A DNA stretch of 64,000 bases, taken from OLB6 sp964467455. Its GTDB lineage: Bacteria; Bacteroidota; Ignavibacteria; Kapaibacteriales; Kapaibacteriaceae. The stretch is taken from assembly GCA_964467455.1 (NCBI GenBank), contig CAYXQJ010000017.1, positions 1 through 64,000 of the forward strand. The letters run 5' to 3'. Positions 31,952 through 41,025 of the stretch are shown here, piece after piece; the stretch's first letter is position 1, and every line of letters begins with the position of its first letter. The position numbers and the translations under genes are program-made. Below the pieces are notes generated by a model, which had not been told where the DNA came from, made no database searches, and was given only the letters and a program-made list of their open reading frames with translations.

Positions 31952-33148
31952 CTACACACCACCACGGCCGGGGCCAGTCGGCATGTCGGCCGCACGCGGC
32001 AATTCGAGTCCTTGCTTCGTGTCTCGCAGGTATTGCAAGCAACGCTGATCGGCACGGATCGCCAGTTCGAGTGCTTCGGGATAGTTCGAGGCCGCGTCAC
32101 TGGCCCGCGGATCGCGCATGATCGTCGCGAAATGCTTCTCGGCCAGTCGCTCGAATGCCGTTTGCATGGCGCCGAGCTCGATGTCGATCGGATCGGAGAT
32201 CAGATACTTCACGTCCGTCAGCGTTTCGGGGATCGTCGAGTCGGCAACGAGGGCCGTGGCGCTCGTGTAGGTAATAATCCGCCGTTCGTGAACGAAGCGG
32301 TTTTGCAGCATCATCCGTTCGTAGGCACGGTTATCCGAGTCGGCCGACCCCTGGCCGAAATCTTCGCCCGTCGGATTGATGCGGATGATCGAGCCGGCCA
32401 TCGTGGACAAGAATGCCGTGTTCGTTCCGGTGATGTTGGCGCTGCCCGATGATGTCGTGACATACCCGCCGCGATACTCATGTAGTCGCAGATCTCGCGG
32501 CCGGCGCTTGTAGATGAAGTCGAGGTTGCCGGCGGCCGACGGATAGGGAGCAAATCGCACGACCATCCGCCCCGGTTCATCCAGATCGCCGAAGATCGAG
32601 TACACCTGGGGCGAGCCTGCCGCGTTGTGATCCTTGCGGGAAAGCAGGAAGTCCGTCGGCTTGATGTAGTCCATTCCCTGGGTGTTGTTGATCTCATACA
32701 TGAGATCCATGGCCAGGAAATCGGCCGGCAGTTGGTACGTGTCACGGTAGAGGGTGTAAGAAGTTCCACCCGCCACGTCAGCGCCAGGATTGCTCGTAGC
32801 GGTCAAGGTAAGCGTCGTGGTGGTCGGGTTGCTTTCCACTTCATACGACACGCCAGCAATGATGATCCGGCCGTACTTTGCCCAGGTTGGCCACGTACCG
32901 GCGGCGATGGTAACGAGTCGCTCGGCTGCACCACCCGTGTGGTCGTATGTGATCGTGCTGCTCGTCTGCGGCGCATCGAGCGCGATCCGATCCTGGCGCA
33001 AGAAGTAGCTCCAGGCGTAGGCGTTCGTTAGATCGCGATAGGCTTCTGCAACCGCCCGTCGCGCGCGGCGATTCGCCTCGGCGCTCGGGTCATTGCCGAT
33101 GAAGTCGAGCAGGTGCGCCACGCCGTCATGGACGGTGTAGTAAGCCAT
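31952..33148 (-). CDS. tail tubular/adaptor-like protein, paralogue B
   Basis: A 398-residue protein with the same order as paralogue A: helical start (A-R-R-A-V-A-E-A-Y-R-D-L), beta block with T-W-P-T-W-A-K-Y-G, Y-Q-L-P-A-D-F, the inserted module (I-T-G-T-N-T-A-F-L-S-T-M-A-G-S) and V-K-Y-L-I-S-D-P-I-D-I near the end. Most short-tailed phages carry one such protein; here there are two adjacent genes, which may form two stacked rings or a mixed ring. Confidence 0.65.
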   Translation of the reverse strand: MAYYTVHDGVAHLLDFIGNDPSAEANRRARRAVAEAYRDLTNAYAWSYFLRQDRIALDAPQTSSTITYDHTGGAAERLVTIAAGTWPTWAKYGRIIIAGVSYEVESNPTTTTLTLTATSNPGADVAGGTSYTLYRDTYQLPADFLAMDLMYEINNTQGMDYIKPTDFLLSRKDHNAAGSPQVYSIFGDLDEPGRMVVRFAPYPSAAGNLDFIYKRRPRDLRLHEYRGGYVTTSSGSANITGTNTAFLSTMAGSIIRINPTGEDFGQGSADSDNRAYERMMLQNRFVHERRIITYTSATALVADSTIPETLTDVKYLISDPIDIELGAMQTAFERLAEKHFATIMRDPRASDAASNYPEALELAIRADQRCLQYLRDTKQGLELPRAADMPTGPGRGGV

Positions 33149-33175
33149 CGCGTTCCCCTTGGCGTGTGGGGTGGT

Positions 33176-33490
33176 TTACCGGCACTCGTCTCGCCGCCGG
33201 GGAAGTCCCGGGGCGGTGGTGTCGGTGCGATGGAGGGGCGATGAAGAAGGGGAGTCGGAACGACGTCGCGGGCTATCCGTGGATTCCACGCGGCCAGGGG
33301 CCGTCGCGGTCGCCGAATCCACTCGCCGATTGGGGGTCAGTGTACCCGAAATTCGCCCGGGGTAGTAAGGGCAAGGTGGCGTTTCCGGGGCGGTGTCGGG
33401 CGTGAGATCGAACGGCGCAAGGGGGAGCCAGAGCAGGAAATCGCTCTCGCCCACCGCGCCGTCGGCCGCCGGGAATAGGGCCAGCGTCAT
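33176..33490 (-). CDS. small proline-rich protein, possible
   Basis: The ATG at 33490 overlaps the upstream stop as ATGA. The first 35 residues (L-F-P-A-A-D-G-A-V-G-E-S-D-F-L-L-W) look protein-like, while the rest is Pro/Ser/Arg-rich and uncertain. A + strand frame at 33241-33405 covers the same stretch and cannot be excluded. Function unknown. Confidence 0.4.
   Translation of the reverse strand: MTLALFPAADGAVGESDFLLWLPLAPFDLTPDTAPETPPCPYYPGRISGTLTPNRRVDSATATAPGRVESTDSPRRRSDSPSSSPLHRTDTTAPGLPRRRDECR
33241..33405 (+). CDS. possible 54-residue ORF on the opposite strand
   Basis: It starts M-K-K-G-S-R-N-D-V-A-G-Y-P-W-I-P-R-G and has G-G-A-G-G-G-G before the ATG. The composition (aromatic, Gly, basic) is plausible for a small structural protein, but it would be the only rightward gene in a 31-kb leftward operon. 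Either this frame or the antiparallel one may be chance. Confidence 0.25.
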   Translation: MKKGSRNDVAGYPWIPRGQGPSRSPNPLADWGSVYPKFARGSKGKVAFPGRCRA

Positions 33491-34017
33491 GTGGCGGCCC
33501 CCTGGGTTTGGGTGCCGCCCGAGTCGGTGATCGTCTGGGTGGTGATGACGGTGCTGCCGTTGTCGGCGTACGTCTTGAGCGAACCACTGGCGAGATCGGT
33601 TTTCTTGAACCACCGGCGCCACTTCTGCACGATCATCTCGCGGATATTCGTCGCCGGACCCGTCGGTGCCGTGATCGGGAGATTGTCGAGGCCAGTGTCA
33701 GCCAGCGTTACGTTGTAGAGCGAGATCAGGTTCGTACCATCCCAGTGAACCACGCCATCACCGAGCCGATTGGCAGACTCGGCCACCGATCCGTAGTAGG
33801 CAACAATGCGGTAGATCCCGGCAGCAACCGCAGGGAAGTCGCCCTGATATTCACCGAGCGATCCCTTCTCAGTAAGCGCAATGTCGTAGGTTGCCAAGTC
33901 GCCCGTCGCGTAGGTGACGAACGTGGTACCGTTGTACACCTGCCCAGACTTGTTCCACAGAAGGAACCAGCCGGTGCCCTGCCCCTTGCGGCCTGAAACT
34001 TGGACTTCACCTGCCAT
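33487..34017 (-). CDS. beta-rich minor structural protein
   Basis: A 176-residue protein starting M-A-G-E-V-Q-V-S-G-R-K-G-Q-G. Its first 120 residues are alternating strands (G-W-F-L-L-W-N-K-S-G-Q-V-Y, Y-Q-G-D-F-P-A-V-A-A-G-I-Y-R-I-V-A-Y-Y-G), similar in feel to tail-attachment or fibre-base domains. The end is Thr/Gly-rich. It lies between fibre-related genes and the adaptors. No family was recognised. Confidence 0.5.
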   Translation of the reverse strand: MAGEVQVSGRKGQGTGWFLLWNKSGQVYNGTTFVTYATGDLATYDIALTEKGSLGEYQGDFPAVAAGIYRIVAYYGSVAESANRLGDGVVHWDGTNLISLYNVTLADTGLDNLPITAPTGPATNIREMIVQKWRRWFKKTDLASGSLKTYADNGSTVITTQTITDSGGTQTQGAAT

Positions 34018-34025
34018 CGTTCGAT

Positions 34026-34304
34026 CTACTCCGCGGGAATTTCCGGCGCTGGTGCGGGTGGTTGCTGCCCTTGCTGCCGCAATTGGTCACGATACGCGGC
34101 CTGCACGGTAGGACCGACGATCATCTTGCCCCCTTCGGTACGTTCTACGGCCAGGCCTTGCACGAGCACGATGCCCCATTCATTGAGGAACGATTGCAGG
34201 ACATTGTTGGCTGGCGGCCGAACCGTGGGGGCGGCGTCGGCCGGCTTGCCGTTGGCGGTGGCTGGGCGATTGGCGGATGCTGGTTGGGGGCTTCGGCGAC
34301 TCAT
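34026..34304 (-). CDS. small hypothetical structural-region protein
   Basis: A 92-residue protein. A Pro/Ala-rich N-terminus and C-terminus surround a central segment F-L-N-E-W-G-I-V-L-V-Q-G-L-A-V-E-R-T. The start overlaps the stop of the upstream gene by 4 bases (ATGA). Unknown role. Confidence 0.5.
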   Translation of the reverse strand: MSRRSPQPASANRPATANGKPADAAPTVRPPANNVLQSFLNEWGIVLVQGLAVERTEGGKMIVGPTVQAAYRDQLRQQGQQPPAPAPEIPAE

Positions 34305-34801
34305 GCGCTATTCCAGTCCTTGAAAAATGGATCGTAGGCAACGAGGAACTTGTAGAGCGTCTTGCGGCGATCAGGATCGGTCCCGTCGCCAAACAAATCA
34401 GTGAACGTCGGGTGTGCGGACTTCCATGCCACGAGGTTGTCGGCCCAGTCCTTGGTTTCAACGAGCTTTTCGGTGATCTCGTCGCCAACCCGCTCCGACA
34501 CCTTGCGATGCGTTTCGATGCCAACCGCAGCGGCCATCTTGAGGTGATCTTGCTCGAGCCAGGCAACGCGGCCGGCTAGGCCACCGTCGAGTCCGAATCG
34601 CTCGCCGTCGCTGAATCGCAACGGGATCTCGCGAATAGGCATAGCCCCGCCGCTTTCGTACATGTCCCGATTATGGAACACGCCAACGGTGAACTCGGCC
34701 ATCTTCTCGCGGTGCTTGATCCGCTCGTGGGTGACAGCGGCGTACGCCTCCGGGCTATTCGTGCCGGTGCGCTGATCGGTGTAGTTTTTTGTGAGGGCCA
34801 T
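34301..34801 (-). CDS. hypothetical protein of the late operon
   Basis: I start at ATG 34801 (M-A-L-T-K-N-Y-T-D-Q), preceded by A-A-A-G-G-A-A; the frame to 34858 is not coding. The product has 166 residues, mixed alpha/beta, with W-A-D-N-L-V-A-W-K-S-A-H and a C-terminal L-Y-K-F-L-V-A-Y-D-P-F-F segment. It could be a chaperone or minor tail component, but no motif allows a call. Confidence 0.55.
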   Translation of the reverse strand: MALTKNYTDQRTGTNSPEAYAAVTHERIKHREKMAEFTVGVFHNRDMYESGGAMPIREIPLRFSDGERFGLDGGLAGRVAWLEQDHLKMAAAVGIETHRKVSERVGDEITEKLVETKDWADNLVAWKSAHPTFTDLFGDGTDPDRRKTLYKFLVAYDPFFKDWNSA

Positions 34802-34811
34802 GGCGGTTCCT

Positions 34812-35051
34812 TTAAGTGATAGTGATGTCCGCTGCCACGGCCGCGGTCGCGTTGGCACTCGCCAGACGGGCGGCCTGCGACGACTCGTGGCGTGCCACGG
34901 TTCGCTTGATGAACTCTTTCACCTGCCGCTCGGCGAACTGCCCTTGCGTCTCGCCTTCCAGTTTGTGATCGGCGTAGCTGTAGACCTCGGCAAACGCTTC
35001 CACGACCCGAGCGACCGCGGCGTTTGGGATGCTGTATTGAAAGTTGGCCAT
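34812..35051 (-). CDS. small conserved phage protein (MANFQY type)
   Basis: A 79-residue protein, M-A-N-F-Q-Y-S-I-P-N-A-A-V-A-R-V then Q-F-A-E-R-Q-V-K-E-F-I-K-R-T-V. I recall similar small helical proteins in the tail regions of many tailed phages, always of unknown role. The Ala/Thr-rich end is probably flexible. It directly follows the large fibre gene. Confidence 0.6.
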   Translation of the reverse strand: MANFQYSIPNAAVARVVEAFAEVYSYADHKLEGETQGQFAERQVKEFIKRTVARHESSQAARLASANATAAVAADITIT

Positions 35052-35053
35052 CG

Positions 35054-37309
35054 TTATGCCGCTCCTAACGTGGTGATTGTTCCACCGCTGCCACGATACT
35101 TGAGAGCGCCACTTTCCACGTAGAGGAACCCACCGCCACTCGGGTTGCCTGTAGGTACAGTCGTTGCATCGCCAATGAAAATTCCTCGATCCATCGACTG
35201 CCAGTTGGGGGCGCTTCCTGTCACCATGGCAATGTTCTCGGTGGCCGCTGAGGCGTCGAGGAACAGCATGTAGGGAAGCGAGTCGCCCTCAAATCGTGTA
35301 TCGCTATCCCGGCCATCTTCGTTGACAACCAAACCGGCGTCTTGGATCACGAATCGAGCGGTGGACGTTACGCCTGCCACGACATACTTCCAGTTCGATC
35401 CATCGAACTCTCTGTAGATGTCCTGGTCGGCCCCCTGATAGAGCTTGCACACGTCACCGCCCATCTTCCAGTCGCCGTCGTCGCTCCAAACCTGGACGCT
35501 GGTGGCCCCGACTGTCTGCTGCGGCAGGTAGATACTGCATGCAAAATCAACCGTGCCGCCGCCGCCCGTGTTTGCGAAAGGTTCCAGGTAAAGGTGGTAC
35601 AGTTCTGGGACGGAACTGGCTGGCCCCCGCACGTCTCCTTGACCAAAGAAGTTAGCGGCAACACCAACCAGACCAGAACTTCCTAGTCGCACATCGAGTG
35701 CTGCGGCGTAGGTAGTAACCGCATTAAGAACCACGTCTTCGGATGTCGGCGTTGAGATCTTGCCCTGCAATGCCGAGAAAATACCGAGCCCGCCGCCCGC
35801 TCGTGGCCGAACTTCAAACTCAAGGCCAGATTCAAAATTACTGACCGACCCCACCGCCACAATGTCCTCTTTGGCATGGATCATTGCCGTGCCAGTCGTG
35901 CCACCGATGACTCCACCCGAGCCGAAGGCGCTACGGAATTTCGAGTAGAAGCCAGAGCGAGCCACGGTGAGTGATGGCGTTGGTCCACTGTCCCATACAA
36001 CCGAACCGCCGTAGATCGTGAAGGTCTGTCCTGCGCCCGTCGTGCCACGCCACACATTCTCAAAGGTGCCTGTCGTCGCGGACGTGATCGTGGCAATTTT
36101 TAGCCGCTGGCCCGTCCGCTGGGCGCTGGTAACGATCTCGTGCCCCACCATGTCGGCCGTGAACGTTGTGCCGCTGCCGGTAAAGTTCACCGAGTTGTTT
36201 GTGCAGCTGATCGTGCCGGTCGTGTAGTCGCCAGTTGAACTATACAAGTTGGTGTCGCTTGCTGTACCGGCACCGGCGGAGATGCCCACGTTCAGGCCGT
36301 TCCGCACGTCCATGCCCACAGCCGGCGACGTAGTGCCCTGCCCGAAGCGATCGTTCACTTGGTCATAGGCGGAGAGCGTACCGAGGATGATCTTGCCTTT
36401 AGTGCCGTGTGACGTGCTGAGGAGCGTGAGGTTATTGCCGCTGGCTGTTCCACCCGTGAGCGACTGACCGCCGCTGCGGCCGGCCAGTAGGGCATAGTGA
36501 GTATGAACGTCGCCCGTGGTGAGGTTGGCAAGCGAGTTGTGATCCACACCAGCAGGTGCCACAGAGAGCGTGCTGCCGCTGATCGTGAGCGATGAATCCG
36601 TGGCCAAGAAGGCAAACTCGCCTGTCGGTGAATCATCCCAGAAGACGATTCTGTCGGCGTTCGGATCGGACAGGCTGGTGTTGGCCAGGTCGTCCATTGT
36701 GGCCGAGCCAGAGACGACACCCGTTGCCGCCTTGAGCACACCACTCAATCCAGTGATCGTAAGTCCTGCGAATGTCGGCGACGAGCCCGTACCAATGTTT
36801 TGCGGCGTGCTGAGGGTGATCGATCCGTCGCCGTCATCGGATACGCTGACTTGGTTCGACGTGCCGGCTACCCAGCTTGCAAGATTAGATACGCTCGCCA
36901 GGTTCTTGCTGCCGTCGGTAGCCATCAGCCGGCTGGCAGTGAGTCCAGACAGATTCAGCCCAGTGAATGTTGGACTGTCTGCTGTACGGATTCCCTGGAT
37001 CGTGTTGAGCGTGGTGGTGGAGATCGAGAGGCTGGTGCCGAGCGACAGGAAGGCGAATTCGCCCGTGGGGGAATCATCCCAGAAGACAATGCGATCCGCG
37101 TTGGGATCCGAGAGACTGGTATTGGCAAGATCGTCAAGTGTGAAGGACGAGAGCGAGACGTTGAGGTTGTTGCCGCTGATGGAGATGCCGGTGTTCGGCG
37201 TCAGATAGTCGAAGGCATTGTCGGACTCGTCCCAGAACACGATGCGATCCGCCCCAGGGTCGGCGAGACCGGGTTCGAGATCGACAAGTGTGGGGAATCC
37301 GTGGAGCAT
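35054..37309 (-). CDS. long tail fibre with internal sequence repeats
   Basis: A 751-residue beta-rich protein. The motif D-D-L-A-N-T-S-L-S-D-P-N-A-D-R-I-V-F-W-D occurs twice with the following D-S-P-T-G-E-F-A-F-L, and a third, diverged copy (G-A-D-R-I-V-F-W-D-E-S) opens the protein; at DNA level the clearest copies lie near 36610-36700 and 37048-37138. The C-terminus (G-G-F-L-Y-V-E-S-G-A-L-K-Y-R-G-S-G-G-T) is a common fibre ending. It should be a trimeric host-recognition fibre. Repeats of this kind allow length change by recombination. Confidence 0.75.
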   Translation of the reverse strand: MLHGFPTLVDLEPGLADPGADRIVFWDESDNAFDYLTPNTGISISGNNLNVSLSSFTLDDLANTSLSDPNADRIVFWDDSPTGEFAFLSLGTSLSISTTTLNTIQGIRTADSPTFTGLNLSGLTASRLMATDGSKNLASVSNLASWVAGTSNQVSVSDDGDGSITLSTPQNIGTGSSPTFAGLTITGLSGVLKAATGVVSGSATMDDLANTSLSDPNADRIVFWDDSPTGEFAFLATDSSLTISGSTLSVAPAGVDHNSLANLTTGDVHTHYALLAGRSGGQSLTGGTASGNNLTLLSTSHGTKGKIILGTLSAYDQVNDRFGQGTTSPAVGMDVRNGLNVGISAGAGTASDTNLYSSTGDYTTGTISCTNNSVNFTGSGTTFTADMVGHEIVTSAQRTGQRLKIATITSATTGTFENVWRGTTGAGQTFTIYGGSVVWDSGPTPSLTVARSGFYSKFRSAFGSGGVIGGTTGTAMIHAKEDIVAVGSVSNFESGLEFEVRPRAGGGLGIFSALQGKISTPTSEDVVLNAVTTYAAALDVRLGSSGLVGVAANFFGQGDVRGPASSVPELYHLYLEPFANTGGGGTVDFACSIYLPQQTVGATSVQVWSDDGDWKMGGDVCKLYQGADQDIYREFDGSNWKYVVAGVTSTARFVIQDAGLVVNEDGRDSDTRFEGDSLPYMLFLDASAATENIAMVTGSAPNWQSMDRGIFIGDATTVPTGNPSGGGFLYVESGALKYRGSGGTITTLGAA

Positions 37310-37618
37310 TTATCGCTGTGAAAGAAACATGGCTTCTGATGAGATGCAATCAAATGGTCCGTACTTTCGCAGTGACGGATGTATCACGCCAACCTGCCAG
37401 GCGTTTATTTTCGGATCGAAACCCATGTAGTAAACCGAGCAGCCCGCCAAGTCTGGGCGGGCCAGCACGACAAGTTGCCCAAGAGTGAAGGCAAGCCCTT
37501 CGGTTTCCTTGTCATTGATTTGTGACAGATCAATGCCACGAACGGCGAGTTCGCGCTGGCTGATACTGAACAGCCCCATGCCCACGTCAAAGTTGTAGCT
37601 AGCTCTCACCCAAGTCAT
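37310..37618 (-). CDS. small hypothetical protein before the fibre gene
   Basis: A 102-residue alpha/beta protein, M-T-W-V-R-A-S-Y-N-F-D-V-G then L-V-V-L-A-R-P-D-L-A-G and A-W-Q-V-G-V-I-H-P-S-L. Its stop is directly followed by the fibre start. No family was recognised; a fibre chaperone is one possibility from position only. Confidence 0.5.
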   Translation of the reverse strand: MTWVRASYNFDVGMGLFSISQRELAVRGIDLSQINDKETEGLAFTLGQLVVLARPDLAGCSVYYMGFDPKINAWQVGVIHPSLRKYGPFDCISSEAMFLSQR

Positions 37619-37627
37619 GTCGCACTC

Positions 37628-38149
37628 CTATGCTGCTCTACCGTGATCTTCGACAATCTCCGCCCGCACTTCTTCCACGTCCCGCCTCAGTAAGTCCGGG
37701 TCTTTCTCAACCCGCTCGACGTAAATCTCGTCTACAATGTCATCGGCCAGTCGCGGCATCTCAGGCGGGCCCTCGAGCATGTCCACGGCCTTGTGATTCA
37801 CCACGCCTTCGCAATGCCAGTTGCGCCGCTCCATGAGCTTCTGCAGGTCGTGACGATCAGCCAGCCACGCCTCCGGGTCGCCGGGGTAACGGGCCGCGCC
37901 GTCGAAGTACACTTTGCCAACCGTGCTCACCCCAGCGGCCGCGGCTTCGCGTCGGCACATATCGCCGAAGTCGGATCGGTTTGCAAACTGGTTTCCGTTG
38001 CAATGCCCTTCGAGGAACACCACGTCCGTCATCATGCCGGGGAACTGACGACTGATGAGCATGTCGAGGAATTTTTCGCGATGAGCGTCCGTTGATTCCT
38101 CAAGGACGACATGCCCGCGATCGGTAATTTTGCTGATGATTCGTCGCAT
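37628..38149 (-). CDS. hypothetical protein coupled to the portal gene
   Basis: A 173-residue protein whose ATG shares one base with the portal stop (TAATG). It starts M-R-R-I-I-S-K-I-T-D-R-G-H-V-V-L-E and has Cys/His residues scattered (G-H-C-N-G-N-Q-F, W-H-C-E-G-V-V-N-H) and an acidic, helical C-terminus. The C/H pattern might bind a metal. No family was recognised. Confidence 0.5.
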   Translation of the reverse strand: MRRIISKITDRGHVVLEESTDAHREKFLDMLISRQFPGMMTDVVFLEGHCNGNQFANRSDFGDMCRREAAAAGVSTVGKVYFDGAARYPGDPEAWLADRHDLQKLMERRNWHCEGVVNHKAVDMLEGPPEMPRLADDIVDEIYVERVEKDPDLLRRDVEEVRAEIVEDHGRAA

Positions 38150-40608
38150 TACTTCTTGTCCTTCTTGCCGCCGCCGGAGTTACTGGCGCCACCGCCGGCT
38201 GGGCGCTGTTTGGCCGCTGCCTTGGCCTTCGCATCACCAATTTTCTTGTTCGTGTCGATCTGCACCTTGGCTGACTCTTTCGCCGTGGCAAGCTGCTGCT
38301 GCGATTCGGCCGATCGCTGCACCATCTCCTGTTGATGCACCTGCTGATCCTGGGCCATTTCTTGCTGGTGCTTCGCAACATCGAATCCGAGTCGCACCCC
38401 TTCGGCTTGCATCTCCATCTCGAGTCGCTGTTGCTCGGCCTGCATCTCCATGGCAAGCCGCTGCTGCTCGATCTGGGCATCCATCGCCGCTTCGCCCTGG
38501 CGAATGTTCGCGTCCAGCACAGCCTCTTGCATGCGCAACTGCCCCTCACCGCCGGCAGACTGCGCCTCGGCCGCCACCTTCTGGGCCTCGGCCTGAGTCT
38601 TCATCACGTCGGCCTCGAGCTGCGCCGTTTGCGCCTCTTGCTGACGCTGCTGCATCGCCTGTTGTTCGGGTGTCGGCGGCGGTGGCTCAATGGCAAACTG
38701 CTCGGGCGGCAGGTCGTAGGCCTTGGCCCAGAACTGCGAGAGGTTCGAAAGGGGCTGCCAGTTGCCCGTCGATCCAGCAACATTGAGGAAGACAGGCCCC
38801 CACACTCGAGCCGCCTCCTGGGCGTTCGCCATGTCGCGATCTTTGTTCGGCTTCCGGATCGAACCGGCTTCGATGCGATAATCAAACTCGTGGACGATTT
38901 GGTAAATGTCCGTTGAGCGAACGTACTGATCCCACAGCGGGGCGGCAAAAGGCCCGACTACCGGCGAGACGTCCGTGCTCCGCATGTGGTAGCGGGCGCA
39001 GATCGCTTCCTTGCGGCTGATCGAAGTGGCTGATTCCTCGACGCGCGTCGCCATGTCCTGCGGGCGCATCTGGATTTGCTCGCCCTTGATTTGGGCTTCG
39101 GCCGACGAGCGGAATTGATGCTTTGACGAACCGTACATCAGTTCGTTCGTGCCGAGTCGCATTTCGACGTTGCGTTCCATGTAGGAAATCACGTCGCCGA
39201 GCGAACCGTTGAACTCGGGGTGCTGGAGGAATTGCACCACGTCGTTGATCGTTTTGTGGACGGTGCCCTTGATGCGGATGATCGACAAGTCGTTGCCGCC
39301 CGCAATCTGATCCACGATCTCGTCTTCCGCCTCCTTCAAGATGGCGATGAAGTCGCGGCTGGTGTTCTTGATCTTGTCGGCCATGAACGAGCAGGCCCAG
39401 TTCAAGAACATCAGTTCGCCCATCGCCGGCTTGAGATGGCTCATGGGCCACAGATTGCGCGGGCGCCAGTGGAAGGCGATCAGCGTGAAGGGCCATGGGT
39501 CGGCCGGATCCGCCCAGAACGGCGTCGGCCATTGCAGGCGATAGAACCAGTCGTCAGGTGATTCGGTGGCGAGCGCTTCGGGCGGTAGGTTCAGCGGGTA
39601 CGGCACGTCCTCGGCAATGACGAGATACACATTGTCGCCGAACCGCTCGAAGAACTTCACCGTCTCGTCCGTCTCGCTCACTTGGCCGCGCAGCAGGTTC
39701 CGCAGCCGGCCCCCTGCCCCCATGCGAGAGAAGACTTCCCAGTAGGTGATTAAGTCGTTCGAATCGCCGCGAGCCCGCCAGTAATCCGAGTCGGAGAGCG
39801 CGTTCATGCTCCCCTGCATCGTGGCAGATTCCATCCGCCCGCGCAGGCTGCCCTCTTTCAAGCCGAACTTCCGCTCGACTTCATACCGTGGTTTCACGTG
39901 CCGGATGGCTGCCCACTTGCCCTCCTTGTACCGCCGCACATCGCAGTCGAGCAGTAGATCAAACGACGAGATATGCCGCGTGCGACACATCAGGTAGGGG
40001 CTGCCGTGCGGCTTGTACGGTTCGGTGAGCAGCACCCCCAGGCCGGTAATGAGCGCTTCGTCGATCGTGTCGCGGAATTCCTGATTGAGCAGCAGTTCGT
40101 TCGGCGTGTAGTTCAGGTACTCGCCGATCAGCAGGCCCGTCACGTCGCGCTTGGTGCGCATTTCGGAGATAGCCTGCTGCCGCTGCTGGAATGCCTGCTG
40201 CTGCATCATGTACTGCAGCATGGCTTCCGGGTTCTGCTGTTGCTCGGGCGGCGGGGGCTGTGGTGGCGTGCCCCCCATCGGATCGTGAATCGGCCGCGGC
40301 GTGATTTGCCGGTACGGATTCTGGTGGTAGAGGTACGGCCCAAAGAGCTGCACCACTTCCGCCGCCTTGTTGACCGTCATGCGGAACGACGGTTGCGGCA
40401 GATCCTCCTTCGAGCCCCACATCAAGGCCCGCCCCTTCGACATGAAATCGGTGCCGTACATGAAGTCGTGCGGCCCGTCGAAGAATTTCAGGCAGTCTTC
40501 GGCGTCTTCCGTCCACTGCGCGCGCTTGATCTTGTCGGCGGCCTTCAAGACCTCGATCCACTCGTGGACCATCGGCGAGAGCGGTGTTTCGGAGTTGTAG
40601 TCAGCCAT
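38149..40608 (-). CDS. portal protein (short-tailed phage type)
   Basis: An 819-residue protein of P22-like portal size. The body includes M-T-V-N-K-A-A-E-V-V-Q-L-F-G-P-Y-L-Y-H then S-L-G-D-V-I-S-Y-M-E-R-N-V-E-M-R-L-G-T-N-E-L, typical of the wing/stem of podoviral portals. The C-terminal 200 residues are Gln/Ala/Glu-rich (Q-Q-R-Q-Q-E-A-Q-T-A-Q-L-E) and should form a long helical barrel. It is the ring through which DNA enters and leaves the head. Position three genes downstream of the large terminase supports this. Confidence 0.85.
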   Translation of the reverse strand: MADYNSETPLSPMVHEWIEVLKAADKIKRAQWTEDAEDCLKFFDGPHDFMYGTDFMSKGRALMWGSKEDLPQPSFRMTVNKAAEVVQLFGPYLYHQNPYRQITPRPIHDPMGGTPPQPPPPEQQQNPEAMLQYMMQQQAFQQRQQAISEMRTKRDVTGLLIGEYLNYTPNELLLNQEFRDTIDEALITGLGVLLTEPYKPHGSPYLMCRTRHISSFDLLLDCDVRRYKEGKWAAIRHVKPRYEVERKFGLKEGSLRGRMESATMQGSMNALSDSDYWRARGDSNDLITYWEVFSRMGAGGRLRNLLRGQVSETDETVKFFERFGDNVYLVIAEDVPYPLNLPPEALATESPDDWFYRLQWPTPFWADPADPWPFTLIAFHWRPRNLWPMSHLKPAMGELMFLNWACSFMADKIKNTSRDFIAILKEAEDEIVDQIAGGNDLSIIRIKGTVHKTINDVVQFLQHPEFNGSLGDVISYMERNVEMRLGTNELMYGSSKHQFRSSAEAQIKGEQIQMRPQDMATRVEESATSISRKEAICARYHMRSTDVSPVVGPFAAPLWDQYVRSTDIYQIVHEFDYRIEAGSIRKPNKDRDMANAQEAARVWGPVFLNVAGSTGNWQPLSNLSQFWAKAYDLPPEQFAIEPPPPTPEQQAMQQRQQEAQTAQLEADVMKTQAEAQKVAAEAQSAGGEGQLRMQEAVLDANIRQGEAAMDAQIEQQRLAMEMQAEQQRLEMEMQAEGVRLGFDVAKHQQEMAQDQQVHQQEMVQRSAESQQQLATAKESAKVQIDTNKKIGDAKAKAAAKQRPAGGGASNSGGGKKDKK

Positions 40609-40659
40609 CGTGGACTGCCGGCGGTTGATTTTTGTGGTGTTTTTGTAGCTACAACGTCA

Positions 40660-41016
40660 CTACGACTGCTTGTTCGATTTCTTGTCGGAGAGCAGTGAGG
40701 CCATCTGCTCCTCGAGCTTCTTCACCCGCAGCACGAGCGGCGAGTAATTCCACACGCCGTTGTCGCCACGTAAGGATTGCTCGACGGCCGACGAGGGCGC
40801 CTTCGCCCACACGACGCCGGTGAGCAGCGTGCCGGCCGACGAAGTGGCGTCGAAGTAGATCAAGTCCACCGTGCGGCGGCCGACGGCAGTAATGAAGGCA
40901 TTCGAACCAGGGGCTTCGGGCGTGGCGCTCCAAATCACGGAATCGCCCACGGCCACGTCTTCGGGCGTGAGGAAAGGCTTCTCGGCGTTTTCGGCGGGCG
41001 CAGTTGCGGTGGACAT
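40660..41016 (-). CDS. small hypothetical head-region protein
   Basis: I start at the second ATG (41016), six bases after A-A-A-G-G; the first ATG (41022) abuts it. The product has 118 residues: a beta-rich centre (V-G-D-S-V-I-W-S, R-T-V-D-L-I-Y-F-D-A) and a helical, lysine-rich end (L-E-E-Q-M-A-S-L-L-S-D-K-K). It lies between terminase and portal genes. Unknown role. Confidence 0.5.
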   Translation of the reverse strand: MSTATAPAENAEKPFLTPEDVAVGDSVIWSATPEAPGSNAFITAVGRRTVDLIYFDATSSAGTLLTGVVWAKAPSSAVEQSLRGDNGVWNYSPLVLRVKKLEEQMASLLSDKKSNKQS

Positions 41017-41025
41017 GGGCATCCT

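Noticed and set aside
40643..40654. Palindrome TTGTAGCTACAA upstream of the portal gene
   Set aside because: Short, with no partner repeat or promoter signal; could be chance.
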